NCBI GenBank assembly: GCA_964598725.1
Contig: CAZRCW010000002.1
Span: 248,001-312,000, forward strand
Source: JAGOTP01 sp964598725
Lineage (GTDB): Bacteria > Patescibacteriota > Patescibacteriia > 2-12-FULL-60-25
Length of the DNA stretch: 64,000 nucleotides
Direction: 5' to 3'
A program made the translations under genes and the position numbers. The notes under the pieces were generated by a model. That model did not search any database and had not been told where the DNA came from. It saw only the letters and a list, made by a program, of their open reading frames with translations. This document shows, one piece after another, positions 48,265-56,163 of this stretch (position 1 is the first letter of the stretch; the number at the start of each line of letters is the position of its first letter).

Positions 48265-49265
48265 TGCTGCCAAAAGTGCTGAAAGCTTGGCCAGAAACGC
48301 CTAGCCCAACGAACTACCCACCAGTTGAGCGAGCCACCTCCATCGTAGCTCAGCTGCTCCAATGAGTTCTTTACCTTCTTCAGGTAGAGCTGCCAGTCCT
48401 CTGGGCGGGCGAGCTCTTGCGCGAGCTGTGGCGCCAGCACTCGCAAGTCTTCCAGCACGAGGAAGAACTTGAAGTAGTCACCGGAATCCTCATAGAGAGG
48501 CTTCGCGAGTTGCTCAGGCAATTGCGCACGCAGCGTTTCGAGTCGGCTTCGGAGGTCCTCTTGATGCATGCCCACGAACTCGACTGCCCGATCTGGGCTG
48601 AGCGCATATAGACGCATCAGGTCATCCGATGCGTCGACCGTATGTTTGCAGACGCCGTCTGGCGTCAGCTGGTCGAAGAGCTTCGTGACGTAGGCATTAC
48701 GTGACGACTGATCTGGAACCGCCCGCTGGAACCAGATCGGATCCGCGTAGCGCGCATCGACCCACTGAGCGCAGCGAAGGGCGTCGGCCAGAGCCTGAGC
48801 TGACCCAGCTGAAGCCACGAAGTTCGCTTCGATCATCGGCCGGCAGCGCTCCAAGACGCGCTCGCCCCACTCTGCATCGAGTTCCCGCAGGCAGAAGAAG
48901 TCCTCATGCCGGCGGTAGAAGTTGGACAAGGCGGGCTCGCCCTTCCCTCCTCCTCGATTGCAGGCTGACAGCGAGCGACGCAGCAGTTCAACGACCGTCG
49001 CTTCAATCGCCTGGCGAGCCTTCTCGCTGAAGGCATCTTCCAAAGCGGCGTGACCGGCTCCCCAGGCCAGGTCCGCCATCATCCGCAGAGCATGGAGCGC
49101 CCGCTCCGTTTTCCCATCGCGGTAGTCTTCCCAGGCTTCATCAATGTGTGCCTGATAGAAGACTCGCTCATCGTCCGAAAAGGCTACTCGATCCATTCGC
49201 TCGTTGTTCATCATTGCCCCTCTGCCCGGTATCCAGGCTTCTCGACTGAACTCCCCATCTGCCAT
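48255..49265 (-). CDS. Hypothetical protein, last gene of the putative RiPP operon
   Basis: 336 residues from the ATG at 49265 (MADGEFSREAWIPGRGAMMN), preceded by GAGGTGAAC; Met at about residue 18 or 19 is an alternative start. The body is helical and rich in Trp/Arg, with conserved-looking blocks RYADPIWFQRAVPDQSSRNA, LFDQLTPDGVCKH and a Trp-rich C-terminus (WWVVRWARRFWPSFQHFWQQ). No family is recognised. It lies 84 bases after the radical SAM gene on the same strand and shares its GC-rich codon use. A partner in peptide modification or recognition is the best guess. Confidence 0.7.
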   Translation of the reverse strand: MADGEFSREAWIPGRGAMMNNERMDRVAFSDDERVFYQAHIDEAWEDYRDGKTERALHALRMMADLAWGAGHAALEDAFSEKARQAIEATVVELLRRSLSACNRGGGKGEPALSNFYRRHEDFFCLRELDAEWGERVLERCRPMIEANFVASAGSAQALADALRCAQWVDARYADPIWFQRAVPDQSSRNAYVTKLFDQLTPDGVCKHTVDASDDLMRLYALSPDRAVEFVGMHQEDLRSRLETLRAQLPEQLAKPLYEDSGDYFKFFLVLEDLRVLAPQLAQELARPEDWQLYLKKVKNSLEQLSYDGGGSLNWWVVRWARRFWPSFQHFWQQTL

Positions 49266-49349
49266 GTTCACCTCACCAACGCTTGTTGATGGAGTGAATA
49301 AGCCTCCCGTCACGATCGCCCGACGGGAGAGAGGGCGGAAGCAAGCGCT

Positions 49350-50633
49350 TCAAAGAACAACTGGTAGTCGTCGCTGAGTACTACCCTGTCGTACGCAAGC
49401 CGTGGGCCGGCTCGTGAGCGGCGCTCTCTGGAGCACCACATCTTCTGCGTTGAAAGCCAACCCGCCGAAACAAGTCGACCAGCAAGGCTGCACGTGGCAG
49501 TCGTGCGCATCGCGAGCAGCGATGAGACGTTGGATCAATCCACGGACGCCACGAGCATGAAGCTCAAGCAACGACGTGTCAGCGATGTTTCCGACCACCC
49601 ACTCACCGCGCGACTCATGTGGCAGCAAGAGCGCATGGGCGTGCGGGAGGTAGTTCCCAGTGAATTCGAGGAGCCCGAGGCTCAACCCGTATTCAGGAAG
49701 TACTGCGAGCTGGAAACGGAGCGTATTGCCACCCACTTCACGCGTGACAGACAGGTCATCACTTACCTCGTCCCAGGTGAGGAAACCCGCTTGGATCAGA
49801 TCGTGGATGTAGAGCCCAGTGACGAGGAACGTCACCTCGATTCCACGTTGCATGAGTGACGAACAACCGAGCAGCACGAACAGGTCGCGCGCGAACTGCA
49901 CGACGATCTCCGTCTTCACCGGCCGCACCCCTTTGGCTGTCGACGTGGGTTGGATCGGCGTGATGAAGAAGCGCTGGTTGAACGGCGCCTGCTCTTCGAT
50001 CAACCGAAGCAGCCCAGCAGCGTTATCGGGGCGGAGAACGGACGAGCTACTGACACGCACACTCTCCAACTGACGATTCGCTTCGCGGAGCGCCGTGAGT
50101 ACCGCTGCACCCGCGCCCTTTCGGCCACGGATCCGATCGTGCACCAGCGGATCACTAGAATCGATCGACAAGTCGATGTAGTCCAGATGACCCCGGCGTG
50201 ACTGACCTTCCAGCCAATCCCAATGCCGGTGAATATCGAGCCCATTCGAGACCAGCCCGAGACGGAAGCTACGTGGACGAGGACCGAGACCTTCGATAAT
50301 GTCGTAGGTCCGTTGCGTCGCGAGCCGTGTCGACTCAGCGTCATCGTCGAGATACAGGAACGGTTCCGTTCCTGAGATTGTGAGATTGGTGAGCCCGCAC
50401 TTTTCAGCTTCGCGGATCTCACTGATCACACGTTCGATCGAAACATACTCATCGGCGCGAGAAGCGCGTGTTCGATCTGCGCGATAACACATTCCGGAAC
50501 ACTTGAGTGAACACGTCCGTCCGACATCGAGCGCGAGATCGGTCAGGCGGGCAGCTTGCAGCTGGTCAGCGGCGTATGCGGTGAAGGTGAGCTCACCCGT
50601 CGCCAAGACTCGAATTGTTTCCTTTGCGTTCAT
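49350..50633 (-). CDS. Radical SAM peptide-modifying enzyme (CX3CX3C variant)
   Basis: 427 residues from ATG 50633, preceded by AAAGGAG. The radical SAM core includes RTCSLKCSGMCY (Cys 41, 45, 49), spaced CX3CX3C instead of CX3CX2C. SGTEPFLYLDDD fits the GGE motif, and DYIDLSIDSSDPLVHDRIRG is a later core strand. The C-terminus has CHVQPCWSTCFGG (Cys about 379, 384, 388), resembling a reduced SPASM/twitch auxiliary-cluster site. It lies in one operon with two FGSRG-repeat peptides and a methyltransferase. It should install a C-C or thioether crosslink on those peptides; this is an inference. Confidence 0.82.
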   Translation of the reverse strand: MNAKETIRVLATGELTFTAYAADQLQAARLTDLALDVGRTCSLKCSGMCYRADRTRASRADEYVSIERVISEIREAEKCGLTNLTISGTEPFLYLDDDAESTRLATQRTYDIIEGLGPRPRSFRLGLVSNGLDIHRHWDWLEGQSRRGHLDYIDLSIDSSDPLVHDRIRGRKGAGAAVLTALREANRQLESVRVSSSSVLRPDNAAGLLRLIEEQAPFNQRFFITPIQPTSTAKGVRPVKTEIVVQFARDLFVLLGCSSLMQRGIEVTFLVTGLYIHDLIQAGFLTWDEVSDDLSVTREVGGNTLRFQLAVLPEYGLSLGLLEFTGNYLPHAHALLLPHESRGEWVVGNIADTSLLELHARGVRGLIQRLIAARDAHDCHVQPCWSTCFGGLAFNAEDVVLQRAPLTSRPTACVRQGSTQRRLPVVL

Positions 50634-50665
50634 CCGGCTCCTTTCATTACTTCTCTGATCTGAAG

Positions 50666-50698
50666 CCCGCCCCCTCCGTAGGTTACGGAGGGGGCGGG
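50666..50698 (-). other. 15-bp GC hairpin between precursor genes and radical SAM gene
   Basis: CCCGCCCCCTCCGTA (50666-50680) pairs perfectly with 50684-50698 around a 3-base loop. There is no T-run on the minus strand. It lies 14 bases after the stop of precursor B and 32 bases before the radical SAM start. It may stabilise or partially terminate the precursor mRNA, giving excess peptide over enzyme. Confidence 0.75.
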
Positions 50699-50712
50699 GC
50701 AAGTTGTTGTGG

Positions 50713-50937
50713 CTACGTCGCAGGCTGCGGCGTAGCCGGAGCGGGAGCCGGCGGAGTCGCTGGCGTCCCGGGACTTGGTGGAGTCTGCGGACCTCCACGG
50801 GAACCGAACCCACCAAGCGTAGCCGGCGGCGGTCCACCGCGAGAACCGTAGTTCCCCATCGCAAGTGGCTGGGAACCACGAGAACCGAACATCCCGCAAT
50901 CCAATCGTAGACCTCCTCGAGATCCAAAACCGGGCAT
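50713..50937 (-). CDS. RiPP precursor B with four [F/Y]GSRG repeats
   Basis: 74 residues starting at ATG 50937, preceded at 8 bases by AGGAGGTGA. Four units are spread through the first 52 residues: PGFGSRGG, GMFGSRGS, GNYGSRGG and GGFGSRGG. A Pro/Ala/Thr tail follows (TPPSPGTPATPPAPAPATPQ). Each unit has an aromatic residue before Gly-Ser-Arg-Gly. It has no signal peptide, membrane segment or globular core. Repeat structure, size and position directly before a radical SAM enzyme make it a modified-peptide precursor. Unusually, the motif starts at residue 2, so there is no N-terminal leader; the Pro-rich tail may act as a follower. Confidence 0.8.
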   Translation of the reverse strand: MPGFGSRGGLRLDCGMFGSRGSQPLAMGNYGSRGGPPPATLGGFGSRGGPQTPPSPGTPATPPAPAPATPQPAT

Positions 50938-50953
50938 ATCAATCACCTCCTTT

Positions 50954-51130
50954 CTACATGCGTGTGCCGATCCCTGTCTTTTCAGATGGGATCGGTGGTG
51001 TGGGTGGCGTCTCTGCTTTCAGCTGAGGCGTCGGAGAAACGGGCAGCGCATCACCGCGCGACTGGGGAGAAGTCCTCTCTTCCGTCGCGGGCGGCAAGCG
51101 AAGCCCTCCGCGAGAACCGAATCCGGCCAT
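50954..51130 (-). CDS. RiPP precursor A with one FGSRG unit
   Basis: 58 residues from ATG 51130, preceded at 6 bases by AAGGAG. It begins MAGFGSRGGLRLPPATEERT, sharing GFGSRGGLRL exactly with the start of precursor B, and ends with a Pro/Thr/Glu-rich tail (ETPPTPPIPSEKTGIGTRM). A QSRG further on may be a decayed unit. Its stop is 16 bases before precursor B, and the B Shine-Dalgarno sequence fills that gap, so the two are translated from one mRNA. It is probably a paralogous substrate of the same enzyme. Confidence 0.78.
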   Translation of the reverse strand: MAGFGSRGGLRLPPATEERTSPQSRGDALPVSPTPQLKAETPPTPPIPSEKTGIGTRM

Positions 51131-51163
51131 ATACATCTCCTTCTTCCGAAACAGTTGAACTAC

Positions 51164-51865
51164 CTACGACCTCGGTTCAAACACCATCAGGTCGTAGTCC
51201 AGCTGGTCATCCGCCTTCCAATCAAGGCAACGGAGTTTCCAGCCAGTCGATTGGGCGAGATGCTCATACTCCTCTCTCGTACGAACGAGGAACCGTTCCT
51301 CGGCAAGCGCAATGTTTCCGTCGCGCTCAAACCAAGTATGCAGAAACCCATCGTCCGTCGGTTTCCCGACATCGACGAAGACTTTGTCGTCCACCATCCA
51401 TCCCTCGCGAAAGGCTGGGATCGCGATGCGTGGCCGACAAACATCGGTCAAGAAAACTCCATTCGGAGCGACGCATGGCCGTAACCCTTTGAGAATTGCC
51501 ACAACCTTATCGGTCGGCAACATCATCAAGAAGTTGAAGTGTGCAACGATGAGCTCAAAGCTTCCGAGATCGGATACGCAAGAGGCATCCTTTATCAGAA
51601 AACTGAGCTCTGGAAATCGCCGCTTCGCTTCGATCACAAGCGATGAGCTGAGGTCAATACCCGTGACTCCATAGCCACGAGCAGACCAAGCGGCCGTTCG
51701 CTCCCCCAGGCCACATCCCACATCAAGCAGGCGGCCCGTCCGGGGTAGACCAAGCTCGTCCACTCGGTCATACCAATCTGCGACATCCGCTTCCGCGGAC
51801 GCGAGGTGCTGGTGATACAGCAGCTCGTAACCCCGCGGGCCCAGAAGGTCATAGATGGATTTCAA
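51164..51865 (-). CDS. SAM-dependent class I methyltransferase of the RiPP operon
   Basis: 233 residues. The start is a TTG at 51865 preceded by AAGGAG at 9 bases; no ATG fits. Motif I LLDVGCGLGERT (about 46), the acidic loop GIDLSSSLVIEAKRRFP and FELIVAHFNFLMMLP identify the fold. It is the first gene of the operon and lies 33 bases before precursor A. It could methylate the peptides, or a small molecule linked to them. GC-rich codon use matches the rest of the cluster. Confidence 0.82.
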   Translation of the reverse strand: MKSIYDLLGPRGYELLYHQHLASAEADVADWYDRVDELGLPRTGRLLDVGCGLGERTAAWSARGYGVTGIDLSSSLVIEAKRRFPELSFLIKDASCVSDLGSFELIVAHFNFLMMLPTDKVVAILKGLRPCVAPNGVFLTDVCRPRIAIPAFREGWMVDDKVFVDVGKPTDDGFLHTWFERDGNIALAEERFLVRTREEYEHLAQSTGWKLRCLDWKADDQLDYDLMVFEPRS

Positions 51866-51887
51866 TCAGTTTCACTCCTTCGAGCGA

Positions 51888-51916
51888 GTTGTATCTAATT
51901 ATTAGAACAATTTCAA
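51888..51916 (-). promoter_or_regulatory. Promoter of the RiPP operon with palindromic spacer
   Basis: On the minus strand TTGAAA (51916-51911), 17 bases, TACAAC (51893-51888). The palindrome TCTAAT-T-ATTAGA (51894-51906) fills most of the spacer and could be a repressor site. Confidence 0.55.
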
Positions 51917-52064
51917 GCCATTTCGCTCATTCAACAGATTGTGAAAGGCCGAGCAGAACTCACCAGCTCAGCTTCCCTAGCGAGCTCTACCCAATCAGTA
52001 GACCACACATAACGATCTATTTTAAGTATTTTGTGTCATATTTTTGCTTTTTTAACTACTCCAC

Positions 52065-52093
52065 TAGTCAAATAATGGAATATCTGCTATAAA
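52065..52093 (+). promoter_or_regulatory. Promoter for the HTH/swivelling-domain pair
   Basis: TAGTCA (52065-52070), 17 bases, TATAAA (52088-52093, extended by TGC), 12 bases before the ATG. The sequence from 51917 to 52064 is AT-rich intergenic DNA in which I see no gene. Confidence 0.6.
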
Positions 52094-52105
52094 TAGTCCT
52101 ATCTT

Positions 52106-53437
52106 ATGATCGAAGTCACCCTAAAAGAGGTCGCCGAACGGCTCGATAAGTCGATCAGTGATATCGCTCGCGAAACCGGTTTAAATCGTAATACGATTAC
52201 TGACCTCTTTCATAATAAAGTGGATGGCATCAAGTTTTCGACGATCGATACCCTTTGCGAGACTTACGGACTGAAACTGGAAGATCTTGTCGTTCGCAAA
52301 GAATTCCGAATCGGGGCCGCCCCAGCTTCACGCATCATTCGTGAGATTCGCCCATCGGCCAGCCCATTCTTCTCTTGGCTGTATTTGAATGCTCTACACT
52401 CCCCTACTAGACAGTTCTTCGATCGTGGAATCGGCAACGTCTACGCATTTTTTATTCGTGACGGGGCAGAATTCTATTTCGATCGACGCGAAGCAAACCG
52501 TTCTGCTCGAATGATCTACGAACAGTACCGCCGAAATGGCCTAGATGAAATCCATCAAACGTTCCTCCGAGCACGCGATCAACTTTCGAGCCTGATCGAT
52601 ACCCTCTCGAAACAACCGCTCAACCAATATGTCGGGCCCGATCTCATCAAAACATTCCAACGACTCACAGAGCTGAGCGCCGATTTTTTATCCGTGAGCG
52701 CCTGGATCGATCTTCTTGATTTCGGTGTTCGTGATGAGCTCGTAGAACAATTGAAACGCGCTCATGGTTTATCTTCAGCCGAATGTTCTGTCTTACTCGC
52801 CTCAGGAGACGTGACGTCCTCCATCACCCGACGCATCGATCTTTTGAAGCTTGCTCAAACTGTACTAGCGACAAAAACTTCCCGAACCGCATTGGATACA
52901 TTTCTTACAGAACACCGCGATGCAAAACGTTTTTCACTTCAATACCCGCACATTTCGTTAGAGAATCTAAAAGAACAATTAGTGGCCTACTGCACGCATC
53001 CTCAGCTGATCAAGAGTGAGTTTGAGGAACTCAGCCAATTCCCGAAGAGCCACGTGAAGACGACCCGAGCCATTCTCAATGCGCATAACCTTCGTCTGAA
53101 CCCTTTTGCGTTTTTTGCGACTATCGCCAGCTTACGTGATGAACGAGAAGAGATGAGCGCACGTATTCGTTTTCAAATGGAACGAATCCTGCGTGTGCTC
53201 GCGAAGCGTGCGAATCTAAGCTCAGCCGGATCTCACTCCTTACTTCCTCAAGAACTTGAGTCATCTCAGAGCGGCCTTGTGAGCGAGAATACTCTGAAAC
53301 ATCGCTTTGAACAGGGGTTCCTCATCGCTTTAGAGCAAGGAAGTTACCGTATACACGAAGGCGAACAAGCCGTATCCGTCCAAGACGACCTCGCTAGCCG
53401 CTACCTCAGCCAACTCGCCTATGAAGACCTATCGTAA
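52106..53437 (+). CDS. HTH (XRE/Cro-type) protein with large unknown C-terminal domain
   Basis: 443 residues. The N-terminal 70 residues form a Cro/C1 HTH (LKEVAERLDKSISDIARETG, LNRNTITDLFHNKVDGI, FSTIDTLCETYGLKLEDLVV). The other 370 residues are helical (RQFFDRGIGNVYAFFIRDGA, LPQELESSQSGLVSE) and resemble the alpha-helical part that precedes a PEP-utiliser swivelling domain, as in Patescibacteria PEP-utilising proteins; I cannot confirm this. It overlaps the next gene by 17 bases, so the two are coupled. It could be a regulator acting with it, possibly on the divergent RiPP operon. Confidence 0.7.
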   Translation: MIEVTLKEVAERLDKSISDIARETGLNRNTITDLFHNKVDGIKFSTIDTLCETYGLKLEDLVVRKEFRIGAAPASRIIREIRPSASPFFSWLYLNALHSPTRQFFDRGIGNVYAFFIRDGAEFYFDRREANRSARMIYEQYRRNGLDEIHQTFLRARDQLSSLIDTLSKQPLNQYVGPDLIKTFQRLTELSADFLSVSAWIDLLDFGVRDELVEQLKRAHGLSSAECSVLLASGDVTSSITRRIDLLKLAQTVLATKTSRTALDTFLTEHRDAKRFSLQYPHISLENLKEQLVAYCTHPQLIKSEFEELSQFPKSHVKTTRAILNAHNLRLNPFAFFATIASLRDEREEMSARIRFQMERILRVLAKRANLSSAGSHSLLPQELESSQSGLVSENTLKHRFEQGFLIALEQGSYRIHEGEQAVSVQDDLASRYLSQLAYEDLS

Positions 53438-54431
53438 GACCTACGCCGTTCATAACACGCTGCTCACCTACGACATCTGGGAACGTCATCAGGTGATCGG
53501 CTGGAAAGCCTTGTCTGGAACTGGAACGCCTCCGGCGATTTTTGACGTCCATGCCGGTATCGCCGATGTGTATTACACAGGTGTATTCGCAACCTTTCGT
53601 AAAGTGATGAAAGAAGCGTATGCAGCTGATAAACAGGTCTTCATGAAGGCAATGGCGACGTATCAAGAACAGCTCATCTCGATTCAGGCCACCATCGATC
53701 GTGGACAGCCATTCAAAGACATCCCCTCTCTGTTAGCCTTCGCGAAAGAGTTCGAACAAGCCTGGATCAGCTTGGACCTCTCCTACATGACGGACTACCT
53801 GGATATGGATGCGGCCGCCGAACGACTATCGGCAGCTGTGCGCGAACAGGCATTTGGATTCTACATCGGGGCCGATCGATTGATTCGTCAGAGCCTCGAG
53901 GCGCTCTTTCCAAAGCTAGGGGCACACTCTCAGTACTTAACGTGGGATGAGATCGCCTCACAAAAGCTCCCCTCGCAAACGGTTCTGGAAGCACGGGCCG
54001 AGCATTTTATTTACTATCAAGGACAGGTTATCACTGGGGTTTCGCTCAAAGAATTCTGTCAGTCGCAGAAGATTCGATTAGAATCAGTCTACGCACCGCT
54101 TCGAAAAGAAATCCGTGGATCAGTTGGTGAAAAAGGAACCCATACGGGAAAAATTCAACTCCTTACCGAAGAGATCGACGTGAACAAGATAAAAGCAGGA
54201 ACAATTTTGGTGGCAAGCGATCTAACGCCACAGCAGCTTGCTATTCTGGAAAAAGCTTCGGCACTCATTCTCGATGAAGGAACCTATTACGGCTTTGCAG
54301 CAAGTACGGCCCGATCATTAAAAATACCTTGTCTGTTTGGAACAAAGCTCGCGACAATGGTGCTTCAAACCGGCGATGTACTTGAAGTTGACGCCGCCGT
54401 AGGAGTCGCGCGCTTTATTGAGAAAGGTTGA
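53421..54431 (+). CDS. PEP-utiliser-type protein with a swivelling domain lacking the phospho-histidine
   Basis: 336 residues. The N-terminal two thirds are helical and unrecognised. The last 100 residues match the phosphohistidine swivelling domain: KIKAGTILVASDLTPQQ, SALILDEGTYYGFAASTARS, LKIPCLFGTKLATMVL, TGDVLEVDAAVGVA. Where PEP synthase and PPDK have the G-G-x-x-S-H-A-A motif this protein has GTYYGFAA, so the catalytic His is Phe. The domain cannot carry phosphate in the usual way. It may be a binding or regulatory module working with the overlapping HTH protein. Confidence 0.75.
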   Translation: MKTYRKTYAVHNTLLTYDIWERHQVIGWKALSGTGTPPAIFDVHAGIADVYYTGVFATFRKVMKEAYAADKQVFMKAMATYQEQLISIQATIDRGQPFKDIPSLLAFAKEFEQAWISLDLSYMTDYLDMDAAAERLSAAVREQAFGFYIGADRLIRQSLEALFPKLGAHSQYLTWDEIASQKLPSQTVLEARAEHFIYYQGQVITGVSLKEFCQSQKIRLESVYAPLRKEIRGSVGEKGTHTGKIQLLTEEIDVNKIKAGTILVASDLTPQQLAILEKASALILDEGTYYGFAASTARSLKIPCLFGTKLATMVLQTGDVLEVDAAVGVARFIEKG

Positions 54432-54443
54432 TCTTTTTTGCTT

Positions 54444-54902
54444 TTAGACTTCTCCGCGGATCTTGGCCGCGGTTTTTGCCAGCGATTCATCCGCCGCCCG
54501 TGGCCCGTTATGCGACGACATGTACCCTTGATACGTGTCGAAATAGGTATGTAACGTGGTTTCGTTTTGCTTCCATTCATCACTCTTCGTTCCGTGCATC
54601 GGGAACAACTTCGCATGTACATGATCAACTCCAAAGCCCTCGAACATAAGACCTGTACGACCGACATCTGAGAACGCAGCATCAATGATTGCGGCTACGT
54701 GCTTAGCCGCAATCATCAGCTCCTGCATCACCGCTTCAGGTAATTCGAAGACGTAACTCGAATAGTGCTTTTTTGGAATAACCACTGAAAAACCTTCCGT
54801 ATTTGGAAAAATTGTCAAAAAAGCTAAGTGTTTTTCATCTTCCCAGATTTTATGGCAAGGAATTTCACCAGCAACGATCTTGCAGAAGAGACAATCAGAC
54901 AT
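54444..54902 (-). CDS. HIT family hydrolase
   Basis: 152 residues. It begins CLFCKIVAGEIPCHKIWED, the typical Cys-containing HIT N-terminus. The active-site block is VDHVHAKLFPMHG: the nucleophilic second His is present but the third His of the H-x-H-x-H motif is Lys. HIT enzymes hydrolyse nucleoside phosphoramidates or diadenosine polyphosphates. The upstream frame extends to 55016, but MSDCLFCK at 54902 is the family start. Confidence 0.88.
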   Translation of the reverse strand: MSDCLFCKIVAGEIPCHKIWEDEKHLAFLTIFPNTEGFSVVIPKKHYSSYVFELPEAVMQELMIAAKHVAAIIDAAFSDVGRTGLMFEGFGVDHVHAKLFPMHGTKSDEWKQNETTLHTYFDTYQGYMSSHNGPRAADESLAKTAAKIRGEV

Positions 54903-54987
54903 ATAGAGAAAGTCTGTCACAGAGGTACTAATAGAGCAATCCGGACATTTCAGAACCGATGAGTTGGCCAAACGCTCCGGAGAGCAT

Positions 54988-55680
54988 ATGCTAAGAATAT
55001 CTCTTGAAAAGAACACCCAGCCCCTTATGAACCGTGAACGCCCTTCCTCTCCTCCAGATTCAACTCAACTAGATCTGAATAATGATCAGATTACCACTCG
55101 CATTCTTGAATCTGGAAGCCCCGCAGAGCTCGCTCAACTAAAAGCACACGTAGAGCGGCAACAAGGCGCACCCCTCTCCTCGGAGGAAATCGAGCGCGCT
55201 CGTGCCTTCGCTCAGCAGCGGAGACGTTTCATGGAACAAAGCGATCGAGATATGGTGCAGCGTCTTTCTGAAAATCCAGAACCAAGTGCTGCAGAGCTAC
55301 AGATCGGTACCTACAAAGAAAATCTGGAACCACCTGTACGCGACGCGGTTCTTTCGTTACGCGCTCGCGGCTACTCGTCTTTTGAATCCGGCTTTAGAGG
55401 ATTGGAACATCAAAACATCTCTTTTGACGGCGCGATACCTGAACTTCCCGCCCATCAAATCGCGGATGATGTTCGAGCCGCTTTTGCCGAAGCGGGTGCT
55501 GAACCCTATTTCAAAGAAAGAGGGGTAGGCTTTCGCATGAGCAAGCCTATCTCAGACGAGACAGTGAGCCGTCTTTGGAAACTGCTTGTTCGCGATCTTC
55601 CTCCTCTCGCGGAACCACAACCACTCACCACCGTTCAAACTGCTGTCTCATTCCGAGAACGTCACAAAAAAGAAACCTAA
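54988..55680 (+). CDS. Hypothetical hydrophilic protein
   Basis: 230 residues from ATG 54988 (MLRISLEKNTQ); Met at 55027 (MNRERPSSPP) is a possible alternative. It is charged and mostly helical (LAQLKAHVERQQGAPLSSEE, EIERARAFAQQRRRFMEQSD), with a possible small alpha/beta domain after residue 100 (PPVRDAVLSLRARGYSSFES). No signal peptide, membrane helix or known motif. It overlaps the convergent lipoprotein gene by 4 bases. Confidence 0.6.
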   Translation: MLRISLEKNTQPLMNRERPSSPPDSTQLDLNNDQITTRILESGSPAELAQLKAHVERQQGAPLSSEEIERARAFAQQRRRFMEQSDRDMVQRLSENPEPSAAELQIGTYKENLEPPVRDAVLSLRARGYSSFESGFRGLEHQNISFDGAIPELPAHQIADDVRAAFAEAGAEPYFKERGVGFRMSKPISDETVSRLWKLLVRDLPPLAEPQPLTTVQTAVSFRERHKKET

Positions 55681-56093
55681 TTGAAGCGGAACGAGCTCAC
55701 CAATTGATGGAAGTACGGGATATCAAAGTTTTCCCAAGTCTTGAAACGCACATCGCCAGGTGAGACCGTGATCGTCATATCTGGAACACGACCTTCGCGC
55801 ACCGGCGCGGAAAGCAGCATAATATTTGCAATCCCCTGACTCGTCCCTGCGCTCACGTACGTGCCAGTCGGATGCGCGAACGAGAATTGTCCTGCGGGAT
55901 CATTGTACATCTCCCAGCCTTCGATTGCAGATGTAGAAGTAGCCGTTACCGTTTCCATGGCGGTTTTCGCCGTTTGCGCCAAATCAGCGGCTGTTTTCAG
56001 GTCCATCTGTTCACAACCAGCACCCGTTAGCACGATCAACGTCACAACCGACATGCTAAGACCGGCTAAAGAGAGTTTGTTCATACTGTTCAT
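55677..56093 (-). CDS. Small lipoprotein
   Basis: 138 residues from Met 56093, or 135 from 56084 (MNKLSLAGLSMS). The signal peptide ends in the lipobox VLTGAGC, so Cys becomes lipidated and the protein is anchored outside the membrane. After a helical Ala/Thr-rich segment, a beta-rich domain (YNDPAGQFSFAHPTGTYVSA ... MTITVSPGDVRFKTWENF) resembles PsbP/MOG1-like lipoprotein domains. Function unknown. Confidence 0.72.
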   Translation of the reverse strand: MNSMNKLSLAGLSMSVVTLIVLTGAGCEQMDLKTAADLAQTAKTAMETVTATSTSAIEGWEMYNDPAGQFSFAHPTGTYVSAGTSQGIANIMLLSAPVREGRVPDMTITVSPGDVRFKTWENFDIPYFHQLVSSFRFN

Positions 56094-56163
56094 CCTAATG
56101 AAGAAAGACGCACCTCGCAAGCAATGAGAAACAGTCGTTTGGAGGTCTGATATACTCTTCCGC

